Source: Shewanella loihica PV-4 (GTDB lineage Bacteria; Pseudomonadota; Gammaproteobacteria; Enterobacterales; Shewanellaceae). Taken from it: DNA of 64,000 nucleotides. The stretch lies in assembly GCF_000016065.1 (NCBI RefSeq), contig NC_009092.1:248001-312000 (forward strand), written 5' to 3'. Below the pieces are notes generated by a model. The model was not told the DNA's origin, did not search any database, and saw nothing but the letters and a program-made list of their open reading frames with translations. The translations under genes were made by a program, and so were the position numbers. Positions 9,861 through 19,038 of this stretch are shown here, piece by piece; within the stretch, counting starts at the first letter, position 1; each line of letters begins with the position of its first letter.

Positions 9861-12074
9861 TTAGGCTTTGGCAATCGCGACGCGAGTGGAATGATACGCA
9901 GAGCATCCACCCATATCGGTCAAGGTGTCGGTGGTGAGGTTGTTGGTACAGCTGTCTTTGCCCTGTGGGTCCATGCGACGCCAGTTATTCTTCGGCGCCA
10001 TAACTGTTCCTCTGACCACCTGGGTAGAAACCTGAGCGATAAAGTGGGCCTCACCACGTTGGTTGCTGAGCCTTACCCTGTCGTTGTTCTGAATGCCCAA
10101 CTCTTTGGCATCTTCGGCGTTGATCTTGGCGAAGTAGGCCGGGAAGTTACGAATGTACTTCACGTTGTAGAAAGAGCTGTTGGCACGCTGCGGAATGGCA
10201 GGAGACAGCAGACGGAACGGCAGTGTCTTCTCTTCCTGTACCATCTCATCTTCCGGCAGGCCGAAGTCGATCACTGGGTGGTAGCCGGCTTCTTTCATCA
10301 TTTCTGAGTAGAATTCGATCTTGCCGCTTGGCGTCTTATATTTGCCATCGCCGAAGTAAGGGCGTTGGTCATATACGGTGACAAACTTGTCGCGAATGAT
10401 CTGCTCATAGGTGATGTTATTGTGTCTGAAGGCGGGCTCTTCCGTGTCGAGGAAGTCACGCAGGATCTGCTCATAGTCCACACGCATCTCAGGGAAGCGG
10501 TCTAGCCCCATGCGGGCGCCCAGCTCCTTGAAGAAGATCCAGTTGTCTTTCGACTCGCCGAGTGGCTCGATCACCTTCTCAGAGGTCTGCATGTGATAGC
10601 AGTTGTAGTCGGTACCCATGTCTGGGAACTCGAACTGGGTCGCAGCCGGTACGATAATATCGGCCAGCTCTGCGGTGTCTGTCATCAGGAAGTCGTGAAC
10701 CACCAGGAAGAGGTCATCACGCATCGCGCCGCGGCGACAGGCATTCGAGTCCGGTGCAACCGAGACGAAGTTACCGTTGTAGTTGATCACCGCCTTAATC
10801 GGTTTGATCGGCTTGCCATAGGCCATTGGGTTCTCTGGGTCGAGCGCCTTGGCTATCTCCGTCATGTTGACGTGGCCTACTGTGTCTGGGTTCGGGTGGA
10901 TATGATCCGCACGGCCCTTGCTGTAGTTCAGGCTGTCATCGGCCTGGGTGTTGTCATAGATGAAGCCGTTACCTATCTTGCCGTACTGGCCGGCAACCGC
11001 GTGCATCATGGCGATGGCGCGAGACATACGGGCGCCGTTGTAGTTACGCTGCATACCGTAACCCAGACGCAGTACAGACAGCTCTGACTCGCCATAGACG
11101 CGGGCGAATTCGAACATCTTGGCCTTAGGCACGCCGGTGACACGCTCGATCTCTTCGTAGCTCATGGTGTTGAGGCGCTCGAGCAGCTGGTCATAGCCAA
11201 GGGTGTTGGCCTTGATGAACTCGAGATCCGCTAGGTCATGCTCTACCAGGTACTTCATGATACCTGTCGCCAGGTGGGTGTCGGTACTCGGCTTAGGCTG
11301 CAACCAGATATCGGCCTGAGAGGCGATAGGGGTGCGCACTGGGTTAACTACCAACAGCTTGGCACCTCGGTCACGGGCCTGGTTGATGAACTTGATGCCG
11401 TGCACGTTGGTGGCCGTCTCGTTCTGGCCCCAAGAGATGTAGCAGTTGGTATAGATGTTGTCGTATGGATCCGGGCCCTGGTAGGTACCTGTCACCGACT
11501 TCAAGCCTTCATAGGCGGCGAACACACACACCTTACGGTCGAGCTTGCGGGCACCAACGGCGTTGAAGAAGCGGCTAGGTCCGCCGTATTTACCGATAAC
11601 CCCTTCGTGGCCCGAGTAGCTGTAGGGCAGGATAGAGTCGGCGCCGTGATCTTTGATGATCTGCTGCAGACGGCTGGCTATTTTGTCATAGGCCTCATCC
11701 CAAGAGATGCGGCGCCATTTGCCTTCGCCCTTCTTGCCCGCGCGTTCCATCGGGTGCAGGATACGGTCGGCGGCATAGGTGTATTGCACATAGGCATGGC
11801 CTTTCACGCAGGGAGAGGTGCCCATCTTCTTCAACTCTGAAGCGCCTTCCACGTAGGTCATGCGGCCGTTTTGTACCGTGAACTTCAACAGACAGCGGTC
11901 GGCGCAGTTACGTTGGCAGGTGTGGTACTTAATTTCTCCTTGGCGTTTCAAGAGTTTGTCGGGCGCGCCGCCTTTTTCGCCTGCACTGGCTATGCCGGGC
12001 ATAAGACCGGATAGCGAGCCGACGACGGAGCTGGCTCCGACACCTTGCAAGAAGGTGCGTCTGTTCATTTTCAT
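9861..12074 (-). CDS. Tat-exported molybdopterin oxidoreductase, DMSO reductase family, substrate unknown
   Basis: 737 residues. The Tat signal is RRTFLQGVG at residues 5-13, with a cleavage region near GIASA. A [4Fe-4S] motif is C53-x3-C57-x3-C61-x27-C89. The bis-MGD domains follow, with WGQNETAT near residue 215 and a C-terminal cap near KINAEDAKELGIQNNDRV. By eye, C183 (KVCVF) falls where DmsA has its molybdenum-ligating serine, suggesting a cysteine ligand as in polysulfide/thiosulfate, arsenate and formate enzymes. It heads an operon with ferredoxin, chaperone and cytochrome b, so it is a periplasmic respiratory enzyme. Length and C183 argue against a true DMSO or TMAO reductase. Confidence 0.9.
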   Translation of the reverse strand: MKMNRRTFLQGVGASSVVGSLSGLMPGIASAGEKGGAPDKLLKRQGEIKYHTCQRNCADRCLLKFTVQNGRMTYVEGASELKKMGTSPCVKGHAYVQYTYAADRILHPMERAGKKGEGKWRRISWDEAYDKIASRLQQIIKDHGADSILPYSYSGHEGVIGKYGGPSRFFNAVGARKLDRKVCVFAAYEGLKSVTGTYQGPDPYDNIYTNCYISWGQNETATNVHGIKFINQARDRGAKLLVVNPVRTPIASQADIWLQPKPSTDTHLATGIMKYLVEHDLADLEFIKANTLGYDQLLERLNTMSYEEIERVTGVPKAKMFEFARVYGESELSVLRLGYGMQRNYNGARMSRAIAMMHAVAGQYGKIGNGFIYDNTQADDSLNYSKGRADHIHPNPDTVGHVNMTEIAKALDPENPMAYGKPIKPIKAVINYNGNFVSVAPDSNACRRGAMRDDLFLVVHDFLMTDTAELADIIVPAATQFEFPDMGTDYNCYHMQTSEKVIEPLGESKDNWIFFKELGARMGLDRFPEMRVDYEQILRDFLDTEEPAFRHNNITYEQIIRDKFVTVYDQRPYFGDGKYKTPSGKIEFYSEMMKEAGYHPVIDFGLPEDEMVQEEKTLPFRLLSPAIPQRANSSFYNVKYIRNFPAYFAKINAEDAKELGIQNNDRVRLSNQRGEAHFIAQVSTQVVRGTVMAPKNNWRRMDPQGKDSCTNNLTTDTLTDMGGCSAYHSTRVAIAKA

Positions 12075-12263
12075 AAGTGTTCCCCATCTTGATGCGTCTT
12101 AAGACGCTTTTTACAGACATTGCTCAAATGTTTGTGAGTCAAAGACTCGCTGCATACCTGTTTTGTTATCGTTTTTCGATTTAAAAAGATGGCAAGACCA
12201 GCTGCGAAAGGGGTATGCAAGAGTGCCTCTGGTAGCTTGTCGGTCTCGCCATCAAAATCCTTG

Positions 12264-13229
12264 TCAGCGTTCTGCCGCCCTGCGCCAGGCGCTTTCCAGG
12301 CCGCAGATGAGCTTAGACTTCACCCAGTTGAAGGCGGCCGACTGATTCACGTTGCCATATAAGAGGTAATTGCCTATCTCGCGGTTTTCCCGGCGACGAA
12401 TACGGCAACGCTTGGCCAGCTCTTCGGGCAGCTTGACCCACTGCACAGCGGGCAACATGTCGACGAACTGGCGGGTAAATTCGTTGCAAACTAAGGTGAT
12501 GGCGTCAGACTCGCTCAGCAGGCGCATGGCGGTGGCCACGCTGTCGGTATAGCCGTCGACCTCCATGCACAGCTCCTCTTCGCGGCAGAGGTTCACCAGC
12601 AGCGGGCAACTCAGGTCGTCATAGTTGTCTATCTCTAGGCAGGCATATTGGGTGATGTTGGCGAGGGTGAGTTCCTGCTTGAGGATCGGATGGCCGGTGC
12701 GCGCCAGGATGTAGAGATTGTCTGTTGCCGAAAACATCTCGGCGTTGAGGTTCTTACCGTTGAAGCCTTCATAGACCACCACGAAGTCGACATCGCCATT
12801 GGCGAGATCGCTGCTGCAGTCATGGGTCAGCACCCTGACATCAAACTTCATGTTGGGCGCCTCGGTGAGGATCTCGTTGCGGATCACCTGTTGTACTGGG
12901 TAGATGAACTCATCGTAGGCGTGAATAACATATTGGCCGCCCGATTCAGCCGGGGTAAATACCGAGTGCTGCATCTCGAGCTTTTGATAGTGGGCCACCA
13001 ATTCTCTGGCCATAGGGATCAGCTGGTGGGTCTTCTCCGTCGCGACGAAACCGGAACAGCGACGAATAAAGAGCGAGTCTTTAAATATGTCTCTTAAGAT
13101 CTTAAGGGTGCGGCTGACACCTGAAGGCGTAATACCCAGTTCATTGGCAGCCTGATGACTCTGCCCGTGTTCATAGACGGCGATGAACACTTTTAATTGA
13201 TTGTAATTAAGTTGGTCAATCTTATTCAT
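12264..13229 (-). CDS. LysR family transcriptional regulator between two molybdoenzyme loci
   Basis: 321 residues. The N-terminal helix-turn-helix starts LNYNQLKVFIAVYEHG and includes SHQAANELGITPSGVSRTLK. The effector domain has an unusually acidic stretch (EIDNYDDLSCPLL). It is transcribed leftward toward the unknown-substrate molybdoenzyme operon and is divergent, across a 548-bp AT-rich gap, from ttrBA. It may control either locus or both; no TtrRS-like two-component pair is present in the window. The loose similarity to NhaR/LeuO-style regulators is not enough to name it. Confidence 0.88.
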   Translation of the reverse strand: MNKIDQLNYNQLKVFIAVYEHGQSHQAANELGITPSGVSRTLKILRDIFKDSLFIRRCSGFVATEKTHQLIPMARELVAHYQKLEMQHSVFTPAESGGQYVIHAYDEFIYPVQQVIRNEILTEAPNMKFDVRVLTHDCSSDLANGDVDFVVVYEGFNGKNLNAEMFSATDNLYILARTGHPILKQELTLANITQYACLEIDNYDDLSCPLLVNLCREEELCMEVDGYTDSVATAMRLLSESDAITLVCNEFTRQFVDMLPAVQWVKLPEELAKRCRIRRRENREIGNYLLYGNVNQSAAFNWVKSKLICGLESAWRRAAER

Positions 13230-13777
13230 GGTTGTGAACTGGGTAAATATATTGAGTTATTATCATCTATATATATCTACACACGTTCAGTGTTGAAAGT
13301 CACACTTTTAATATGGCCATTATTTAAAGTTTGCATTACTTCTCATGTTTTAATATCTGCATTTTGCAAAATGCGATATTTAAAATTTGCAGTCCTTATA
13401 TATCTCTCAGTCTAACTGGTACGAACGAACAACTTGTAGGCGGGCTATAGGCTAGGCCTTGCTATCTCTGGGGTAAACCTAAGTTGCTGTTTAGGTGAGA
13501 TAACTGTTCGATTTGTGAACTTTCGATTTTATTTCATCAAATTTAAATTTATTTTTAATATGAGATGTTCGTCTTTTTATCGCTACTATTATACCCGCTC
13601 TCTATAAATAATTTCATAGAAATTATATTTTTATTTGAATCGTGATCTCTATTTAGTTTTCAATTTATAGCTTTATTGTCTGTTGCAAGTTTTATTATTG
13701 CGTGTGTATTTTAAATAATAAGAAACCTTCCAGAAGTCATGTTTTTATTTTAGAAAAACATAGTTAAGGATCTCGTT
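13230..13777. promoter_or_regulatory. AT-rich divergent intergenic region upstream of ttrBA
   Basis: 548 bp with no convincing gene. It is much more AT-rich than its flanks, with long A/T runs at about 13500-13760. It must hold the promoters for the LysR gene and ttrB. I saw no clean FNR (TTGAT-N4-ATCAA) or CRP palindrome, only half-site-like fragments such as TTTCATCAAA near 13535. The ttrB ribosome-binding site is AAGGA just before the ATG. Confidence 0.5.
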
Positions 13778-14473
13778 ATGTTAGATCGGCGCTCGATTTT
13801 AAAAATGGCGGCAGGTGGAGCTCTGCTTTCATTGGTGCCCGCCAGCACGCTACAAGCGAAAACCCTTGGAAAACGCTATGCCATGGTGTTTGACGTTAGA
13901 CGTTGTACCGGATGTCTCTCTTGTACCGTTTCATGTTCCGTTGAAAATCAAACCGATGCGGGTCGATGCCGTACCCGCGTCAATCAGGCTAGCCTGAGCT
14001 TGGGTGAGCGCATCGCTACCCTTGCGGTGCCGAACCAATGTAACCAGTGTGATAATCCTGTCTGCACTCAGGTCTGTCCGGTAGAGGCAACCTACAAGCG
14101 TAAGGAAGATGGCATAGTGGTGATCGACCACGAAGAGTGCATTCACTGCCAGCTGTGTGTCGATGCCTGTCCTTATGGCGCGCGCCGCAAAGATGAGAGC
14201 CTGGATAACCCGCCCGAGAAGTGCAACTTCTGTATTCACCGCGTCACTCAGGGGCTGTTGCCTGCCTGCGTCGAGACCTGTATCGGCGGCGCCCGTACCT
14301 TTGGCGACCTCAACGATCCCGACAGCCAGGTCTCTAAGCTGGTGCGGGACAACAAGGTCTACGCCATGCTGTCCGAGGCTGGCACCTCGCCCAACATCTT
14401 CTACATTGGCTTACCGACATCGACCGATGATCAAGCCATTTTGAATCTCAATTACCTCGATTGGCAGCGCTAG
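13778..14473 (+). CDS. ttrB: Tetrathionate reductase iron-sulfur subunit TtrB
   Basis: 231 residues. A Tat-like signal (DRRSILKM) is at residues 3-10, with cleavage near the LQAKT segment. The mature start RYAMVFDVRRCTGC is close to Salmonella TtrB. Four [4Fe-4S] cysteine groups are present: CTGCLSCTVSC, CNQCDNPVCTQVC, CIHCQLCVDAC and CNFC...CVETC. TtrB passes electrons to the TtrA molybdenum site in the periplasm. ttrA begins 9 bases after its stop. In Salmonella the order is ttrB-ttrC-ttrA; here the C gene is absent from between them. Confidence 0.87.
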   Translation: MLDRRSILKMAAGGALLSLVPASTLQAKTLGKRYAMVFDVRRCTGCLSCTVSCSVENQTDAGRCRTRVNQASLSLGERIATLAVPNQCNQCDNPVCTQVCPVEATYKRKEDGIVVIDHEECIHCQLCVDACPYGARRKDESLDNPPEKCNFCIHRVTQGLLPACVETCIGGARTFGDLNDPDSQVSKLVRDNKVYAMLSEAGTSPNIFYIGLPTSTDDQAILNLNYLDWQR

Positions 14474-14482
14474 GAGTCAAAG

Positions 14483-17400
14483 ATGGATAGACGTAAGTTT
14501 TTAACTCAAGCCGGTCTGGTATCTGCCGCGACCATCACAGGTGCCGCCTGCAGTCGAGTCGATGCCGAGTCTGAGCCCAAGAAGACCCAGGACATTTCAC
14601 GCTTTGGTCATCCCGTGGCGGCCGAAGGGGGCTTCGATGCCCAGGGTAAATGGCAAAAGACAGCAGGAGTACGCACCGTCTATTCCCGCTGCTTTAGCTG
14701 TTACAACATCTGCGGCCTCAGGGTGCGAGTGGATGAGAAGACAGACAGAGTCTTGAAGGTGGGGGGCAACCCCTATTGTGAGAACAACTCCGGCTCGCCA
14801 CTGCCGCTGAGCACAGAGGTGAAGCAGAGCTTTATCGCCCTGGCGGGTGAGGCGGGGCTGAAGAATCGCGCCACCACCTGTGCCAAGGGGGCCAGCTGCG
14901 TCGATTCGGTGGACGATGAGCGCCGGGTGACTCGGGTGCTAAAACGCGCGGGCAAGCGCGGCGGTGGCGAGTGGGTCACCATCAGCTATGAACAGGCACT
15001 TGCGGAGATTATCGAGGGGGGCGATCTCTTTGGCGAAGGCCATGTCGATGGCCTGCGCGCCATTCGCCAGCTGGATCAAGAGGTGAAGCCGGGCCATAGC
15101 GAATTTGGCAGCAAAGCGAATCAGCTGTTTGCCACCTTCTGCGCCGAAGATTATTTGCGCGGAAGCTTCTATTCTCGCTTCATGATGCAGTCATGGGGCA
15201 CGGTTAACCTGGGGACTAAACACGCCTACTGTGGCGCCGCCCAGGCAACGGGTTATAGCCTGGGGATGGCGGCCGGATTCGAAGAGTGGCTCAACGATGT
15301 CGACTGGGAAAACGTCGAGTATGGCCTGTTTATGGGCACCAGCCCAGGCTCCTCGGGTGTCAGCCTGAACCGCGTCGGTCGAGGTCTTGCTAACAGCCGT
15401 GTGGACCGTGGCTTTAAATATGTGTGTGTCGACCCCCTGCTGCGTACCACGGTCGCCGCCGATACCAATGCCACCTGGCTACCGGTCAAACCCGGTCAGG
15501 ATGCGGCATTCTCCTTTGGGGTGATCCGCACCATGCTCGAGGAGCAGTGGTTTAACAAGGCGCACCTGGAAAATCCGAGCCAGAAGGCGGCCGAGGCCTC
15601 GGGTGAGCTTAACTACACCAACGCAGGTCACCTAGTGGTGATGGATCCTAAGCACCCAGAGTATCGCAAGTTTGCCAAGGCGAAAGATTTTGGTCTGGGT
15701 GGCGATGAGGCACTGATCATCAAGGCGGGCACTCAGACCTTAGCGTCGGCGGAGTCAGGCGACAAGGCCGAGCTGTTTGTCAGCAAACGTGTCACCGACA
15801 GCCGTGGCCGTAAGGTGACCTTGATGTCGTCTCTCTATCTGCTGCGGGCCGAGGCCCAGCGCACCAGCATGGAGGAGTACGCCAAGCGCAGCGGCATTGC
15901 GGTAAAAGAGATGCGTCAGGTGGCGAAAGATCTGGCGCACTATGGCCGCAAGGCCTGTGTGGCAGGCAACGGCGGCACCAACTCATCTGATGGTTTCGTG
16001 ATGGGCTGGATCTGGGCGACGCTTAATACCCTGGCGGGTTCCCACGATGCCAAGGGCGGCGCCATCTATGGCAATGGCCCCATCGGCGGCATGGAAGGTT
16101 TGTACGATCTGGCCAACATCGAAGGTGGCGTGTCGCTGGACGGTATCGTCAACGCCTGTCGCGATGGTGCCTACGAGGCCTCGACCGAATATCGTCTCAA
16201 GGTGGAGCAGGGTAAGAACCCTTATCCCGCCAGCACCCCTTGGCATGAGGTTCTGCCCGCCATGAATGCGGCCGAGCAGTGGACCAGCCACGCCAACGGC
16301 GACCCCTACAGCGCCAAGGTGCTGTTCAACTGGCGCAACAACTTCCTCTATAGCGCGGCGTCTATCAGTCAGGAGGTTGTGGCCAGCATCGCCGATCCTA
16401 AGCGTTTGCCGCTGGTGGTGGGGATCGACTGCCACATGAACGAGACCAATCGCTACGCCGACTACCTGATCCCGGATCGCTCCATGCTCGAAGAGTATGC
16501 GGCGGATCGCATGTGGGGCGCCCATAAACTGGGCGTGGTGGCGGCATCGCCTGTGGTGACTCCGAGAACCGAGAAAAATGAGGCGGGTGAGCATATCTGC
16601 ATGGAGCAGTTGCTGATCGATATCGCCCTCAAACTCGACTTGCCTGGCTTCGGTAAGGGTGCCCTGGCGAGCAGCGATGGCCGTAAGGTGGACCTGTTAA
16701 CCTTCGAAGATTGGCACGCCAGATACCTGGCCAACGTGGCCGCCCAGTGCGAGCAGCTGCCTAAGGTGACCGAGGAAGATCGCCTGTGGGCCGGGTTGGA
16801 TTACGCCATGAAGCCGCTCAAGCCAAGACTTACCGCCGAGGAGGCCGCCAAGGTCGAGGCCCTGCTGTCACGCGGTGGTTACTACCAGGAAGATGACCGT
16901 TATGACGGCGACTTCATCAAGGGCGCTGGGCCTAAATGTCTGCAGATCTATCATCAGGAGGTAGCGCAGCTGCGTCATGCTTACTCGGGCGAGTTTTACC
17001 CAGGCACGCCGACCCTGCAGGAACATAAGTTCTGGAACGGTGACACCTGGGAGAGCCATTGGCCCCAGAGCGAATATCCGCTGCTGTTCTCCAGCTACAA
17101 GGCGACGGTGCGCTCTAATTATGCGGTGGCCTTCAAGCGGATCGGTGAGATCAGTCCCACCAACTTCGTCTATATACACACAGATACCGCCAAGGCCCAG
17201 GGGCTGAAGGATGGCGACCAGGTGCGCATAGTGACCGCCAACGGCAAGCCCTGCGTCGGCACCCTGCAGACAGATGTGGGGGTCGCCAAGGGGGCAATCT
17301 GTGTCTCCCATGGCTTTGGTCATAGCGAGGGCTTTGGCGGTGACGATCGCATCATCAACGGCGAGAGATTAGCGGGAATCGCCAATCGCGCCGGCGGCAC

Positions 17401-17521
17401 GGCGGTTAACCAGATGATCCCGGCGGATCCGACCCGCAACGGCGCCGCCAGTATGCTCAACGACTACTGGACCGGAGCCAACTGCCGTCACGGCATTCCG
17501 GTGCGGGTGGAGAAAGCCTAA
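14483..17521 (+). CDS. ttrA: Tetrathionate reductase catalytic subunit TtrA
   Basis: 1012 residues, close to the length of known TtrA. The Tat signal is DRRKFLTQAG, and the hydrophobic region ends GAAC, so a Tat lipoprotein is possible though the lipobox is imperfect. Cluster cysteines are C70-x2-C73-x3-C77 with C133 as the likely fourth. C250 in HAYCGAAQA matches the molybdenum-ligating cysteine position (AYCGLA in Salmonella TtrA). Shared blocks include EGGDLFGEGHVDGLRAI and ENVEYGLFMGTSP. The enzyme reduces tetrathionate to thiosulfate, and possibly trithionate. It is followed by a strong terminator, so the operon is only ttrBA. Confidence 0.88.
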   Translation: MDRRKFLTQAGLVSAATITGAACSRVDAESEPKKTQDISRFGHPVAAEGGFDAQGKWQKTAGVRTVYSRCFSCYNICGLRVRVDEKTDRVLKVGGNPYCENNSGSPLPLSTEVKQSFIALAGEAGLKNRATTCAKGASCVDSVDDERRVTRVLKRAGKRGGGEWVTISYEQALAEIIEGGDLFGEGHVDGLRAIRQLDQEVKPGHSEFGSKANQLFATFCAEDYLRGSFYSRFMMQSWGTVNLGTKHAYCGAAQATGYSLGMAAGFEEWLNDVDWENVEYGLFMGTSPGSSGVSLNRVGRGLANSRVDRGFKYVCVDPLLRTTVAADTNATWLPVKPGQDAAFSFGVIRTMLEEQWFNKAHLENPSQKAAEASGELNYTNAGHLVVMDPKHPEYRKFAKAKDFGLGGDEALIIKAGTQTLASAESGDKAELFVSKRVTDSRGRKVTLMSSLYLLRAEAQRTSMEEYAKRSGIAVKEMRQVAKDLAHYGRKACVAGNGGTNSSDGFVMGWIWATLNTLAGSHDAKGGAIYGNGPIGGMEGLYDLANIEGGVSLDGIVNACRDGAYEASTEYRLKVEQGKNPYPASTPWHEVLPAMNAAEQWTSHANGDPYSAKVLFNWRNNFLYSAASISQEVVASIADPKRLPLVVGIDCHMNETNRYADYLIPDRSMLEEYAADRMWGAHKLGVVAASPVVTPRTEKNEAGEHICMEQLLIDIALKLDLPGFGKGALASSDGRKVDLLTFEDWHARYLANVAAQCEQLPKVTEEDRLWAGLDYAMKPLKPRLTAEEAAKVEALLSRGGYYQEDDRYDGDFIKGAGPKCLQIYHQEVAQLRHAYSGEFYPGTPTLQEHKFWNGDTWESHWPQSEYPLLFSSYKATVRSNYAVAFKRIGEISPTNFVYIHTDTAKAQGLKDGDQVRIVTANGKPCVGTLQTDVGVAKGAICVSHGFGHSEGFGGDDRIINGERLAGIANRAGGTAVNQMIPADPTRNGAASMLNDYWTGANCRHGIPVRVEKA

Positions 17522-17594
17522 TCCTTGAATCGAATCATTAACCAAGCATAGTTTTAACCATAGCTTTTCTAAACATAGTTATCCTGTAAACCTT

Positions 17595-17627
17595 TCCCCC
17601 GTCGCCTCGGCTTCGGGGGCTTTTTTT
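17595..17627 (+). terminator. Rho-independent terminator after ttrBA
   Basis: CCCCCG pairs with CGGGGG across a 12-base loop, followed by CTTTTTTT, about 75 bases after the ttrA stop. Confidence 0.85.
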
Positions 17628-17674
17628 ATTCAGCTTCAATTTATCTGTTCGTGCTAGTGTGAAGGTTCAATTTG

Positions 17675-18292
17675 ATGGAGCATAAAAACAAGATGACTAA
17701 ATCCCTATCACTATCTCTTGGCGCCAAATCACTTGGTGTTAGCGCCGCCCTATTGTTAGCCGCCCCCGCCATGGCCACCACAACCGAGCAGACTCAATTT
17801 TTCGATGCGATTGCCGCCCATTGCGGCCAGGCCTTCGAGGGTAAGGTGACGGCGGGTAACAGTGCCGACTCGGCCTTCTCGGGTAAGCGTCTGGTGATGC
17901 ATGTGCGCGAGTGTAGCGACAGCGAGCTCAAGGTGCCGTTTCATGTGGGTGAGGATCACTCCCGCACCTGGGTGATCACCAAGACAGACACAGGGCTGCG
18001 CCTCAAGCATGACCACAGACATCAAGATGGCAGCGAAGACAAGGTCACCATGTATGGCGGCGACACCCAAGATGGCGGCAGCGCCGAGCTGCAATCCTTC
18101 CCGGTCGATGCCTACTCTATCGACAGCTTCAAACAAAATGGACTGACCCAATCGGTCACCAATGTGTGGCACATGGGGATCACCGAAAGCCAGTTTATCT
18201 ACCGCCTCACCCGAGAGAATCGCGACTTTAAGGTGGAGTTTGATTTGACCAAGCCGGTTGCCTTGCCGCCTACTCCATGGGGGCATGAGTAG
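17675..18292 (+). CDS. Exported protein of unknown function
   Basis: About 205 residues with a long signal peptide (SLGVSAALLLAAPAMATT). The mature part has two cysteines (AHCGQ and RECSD) and a His-rich stretch KHDHRHQDGSEDK. I do not recognise a characterised family; it resembles conserved secreted proteins of Shewanella. The start at 17675 has GAAGG about 9 bases upstream; an internal ATG at 17693 is the alternative. It stands alone between the ttrBA terminator and a dispersed repeat. Confidence 0.75.
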   Translation: MEHKNKMTKSLSLSLGAKSLGVSAALLLAAPAMATTTEQTQFFDAIAAHCGQAFEGKVTAGNSADSAFSGKRLVMHVRECSDSELKVPFHVGEDHSRTWVITKTDTGLRLKHDHRHQDGSEDKVTMYGGDTQDGGSAELQSFPVDAYSIDSFKQNGLTQSVTNVWHMGITESQFIYRLTRENRDFKVEFDLTKPVALPPTPWGHE

Positions 18293-18339
18293 CCTTGGAA
18301 TGAAGGCTGGGCATTTTGCTTTGATGCCTGGCCTAACGG

Positions 18340-18553
18340 TTATTGGGGAGACTATTTGTCGGGCGAACCTTCATTTGAATTGATAGCCTGCGGCTCGCTT
18401 ATGTGCAGATACATCTGCTACACGCCGTGAAACCTTCCATGGTGGCTCGACGATGGCATCCCTGCCATCGACGTCCGCAGATGCATCTACACTCGGTATC
18501 TAACGTCTCTTCGATTTGGCGTTTTGCGCGATGTTAGCGGTTAGTGGGGGTTG
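18340..18553 (+). repeat. Dispersed stem-loop element, copy 1
   Basis: Roughly 200-bp non-coding element. The arms GTGCAGATACATCTGC (18403-18418) and GCAGATGCATCTACAC (18477-18492) pair with two mismatches, enclosing a conserved inner part (CACGCCGTGAA, then the apex hairpin GATGGCA-TCCC-TGCCATC at 18452-18469). It ends with a conserved TCTCTTCGATTT block. The inner and outer parts match copies 2 and 3; the long arm sequence does not. Confidence 0.7.
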
Positions 18554-18667
18554 GGCTTGCAAAGGAGGGTTAGAGGAGTAAGCTGGTGGGCCATCTGCAT
18601 GGGGTTGGGTGATAACCCTTATCTCATCTTGCTAAGGATTGCTTCCATCGTTTCGCATAAGGACATC

Positions 18668-18994
18668 ATGAATACGCTATTTACTTACATCAAGGCTATC
18701 CATCATCAAGCGAGTGATGTGGCCATCATAGATAAGCTTACTAAAACAAATCTTTATTGCGATGATGGTGTGCAGATCAATGAAGAAGAGACGAGTTATC
18801 ACTTCGATAACGGCGTGGTGATCTGCCATCGGGTCGAGCGTGACAATGCGCCGAGCGAGCTGCTGTGCGAAGAGTGCTGGATAAGCTATGAGGTGATCGA
18901 TAGCGCGCAGCATGCTATCACCCCCTGTCGAAAGACTTTCCATAACGCCTGTCAGGAAAGCTTTTGGCTAAAGATGCAGGCGAGCATCGCCTAA
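18668..18994 (+). CDS. Small protein of unknown function
   Basis: 108 residues from the ATG at 18668, which has AAGGA just upstream; the frame extends further 5' but into the dispersed repeat, so I take this start. The middle contains five cysteines, including LLCEECWISYEV. There is no signal peptide or membrane segment. Its function is not recognisable. It lies between a repeat copy and the rimJ-like gene. Confidence 0.65.
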   Translation: MNTLFTYIKAIHHQASDVAIIDKLTKTNLYCDDGVQINEEETSYHFDNGVVICHRVERDNAPSELLCEECWISYEVIDSAQHAITPCRKTFHNACQESFWLKMQASIA

Positions 18995-19038
18995 TCACAC
19001 TAGGCTATAGTGTTTCCCTCTTTGAGTAAGACCTTCCC

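Noticed and set aside
9861..12074. Naming the molybdoenzyme DmsA or TorA
   Set aside because: The probable cysteine ligand and the FdhC-type membrane partner disagree with DMSO and TMAO reductases.
13230..13777. FNR or CRP boxes in the ttrB upstream region
   Set aside because: Only half-site fragments in very AT-rich sequence, which occur by chance.
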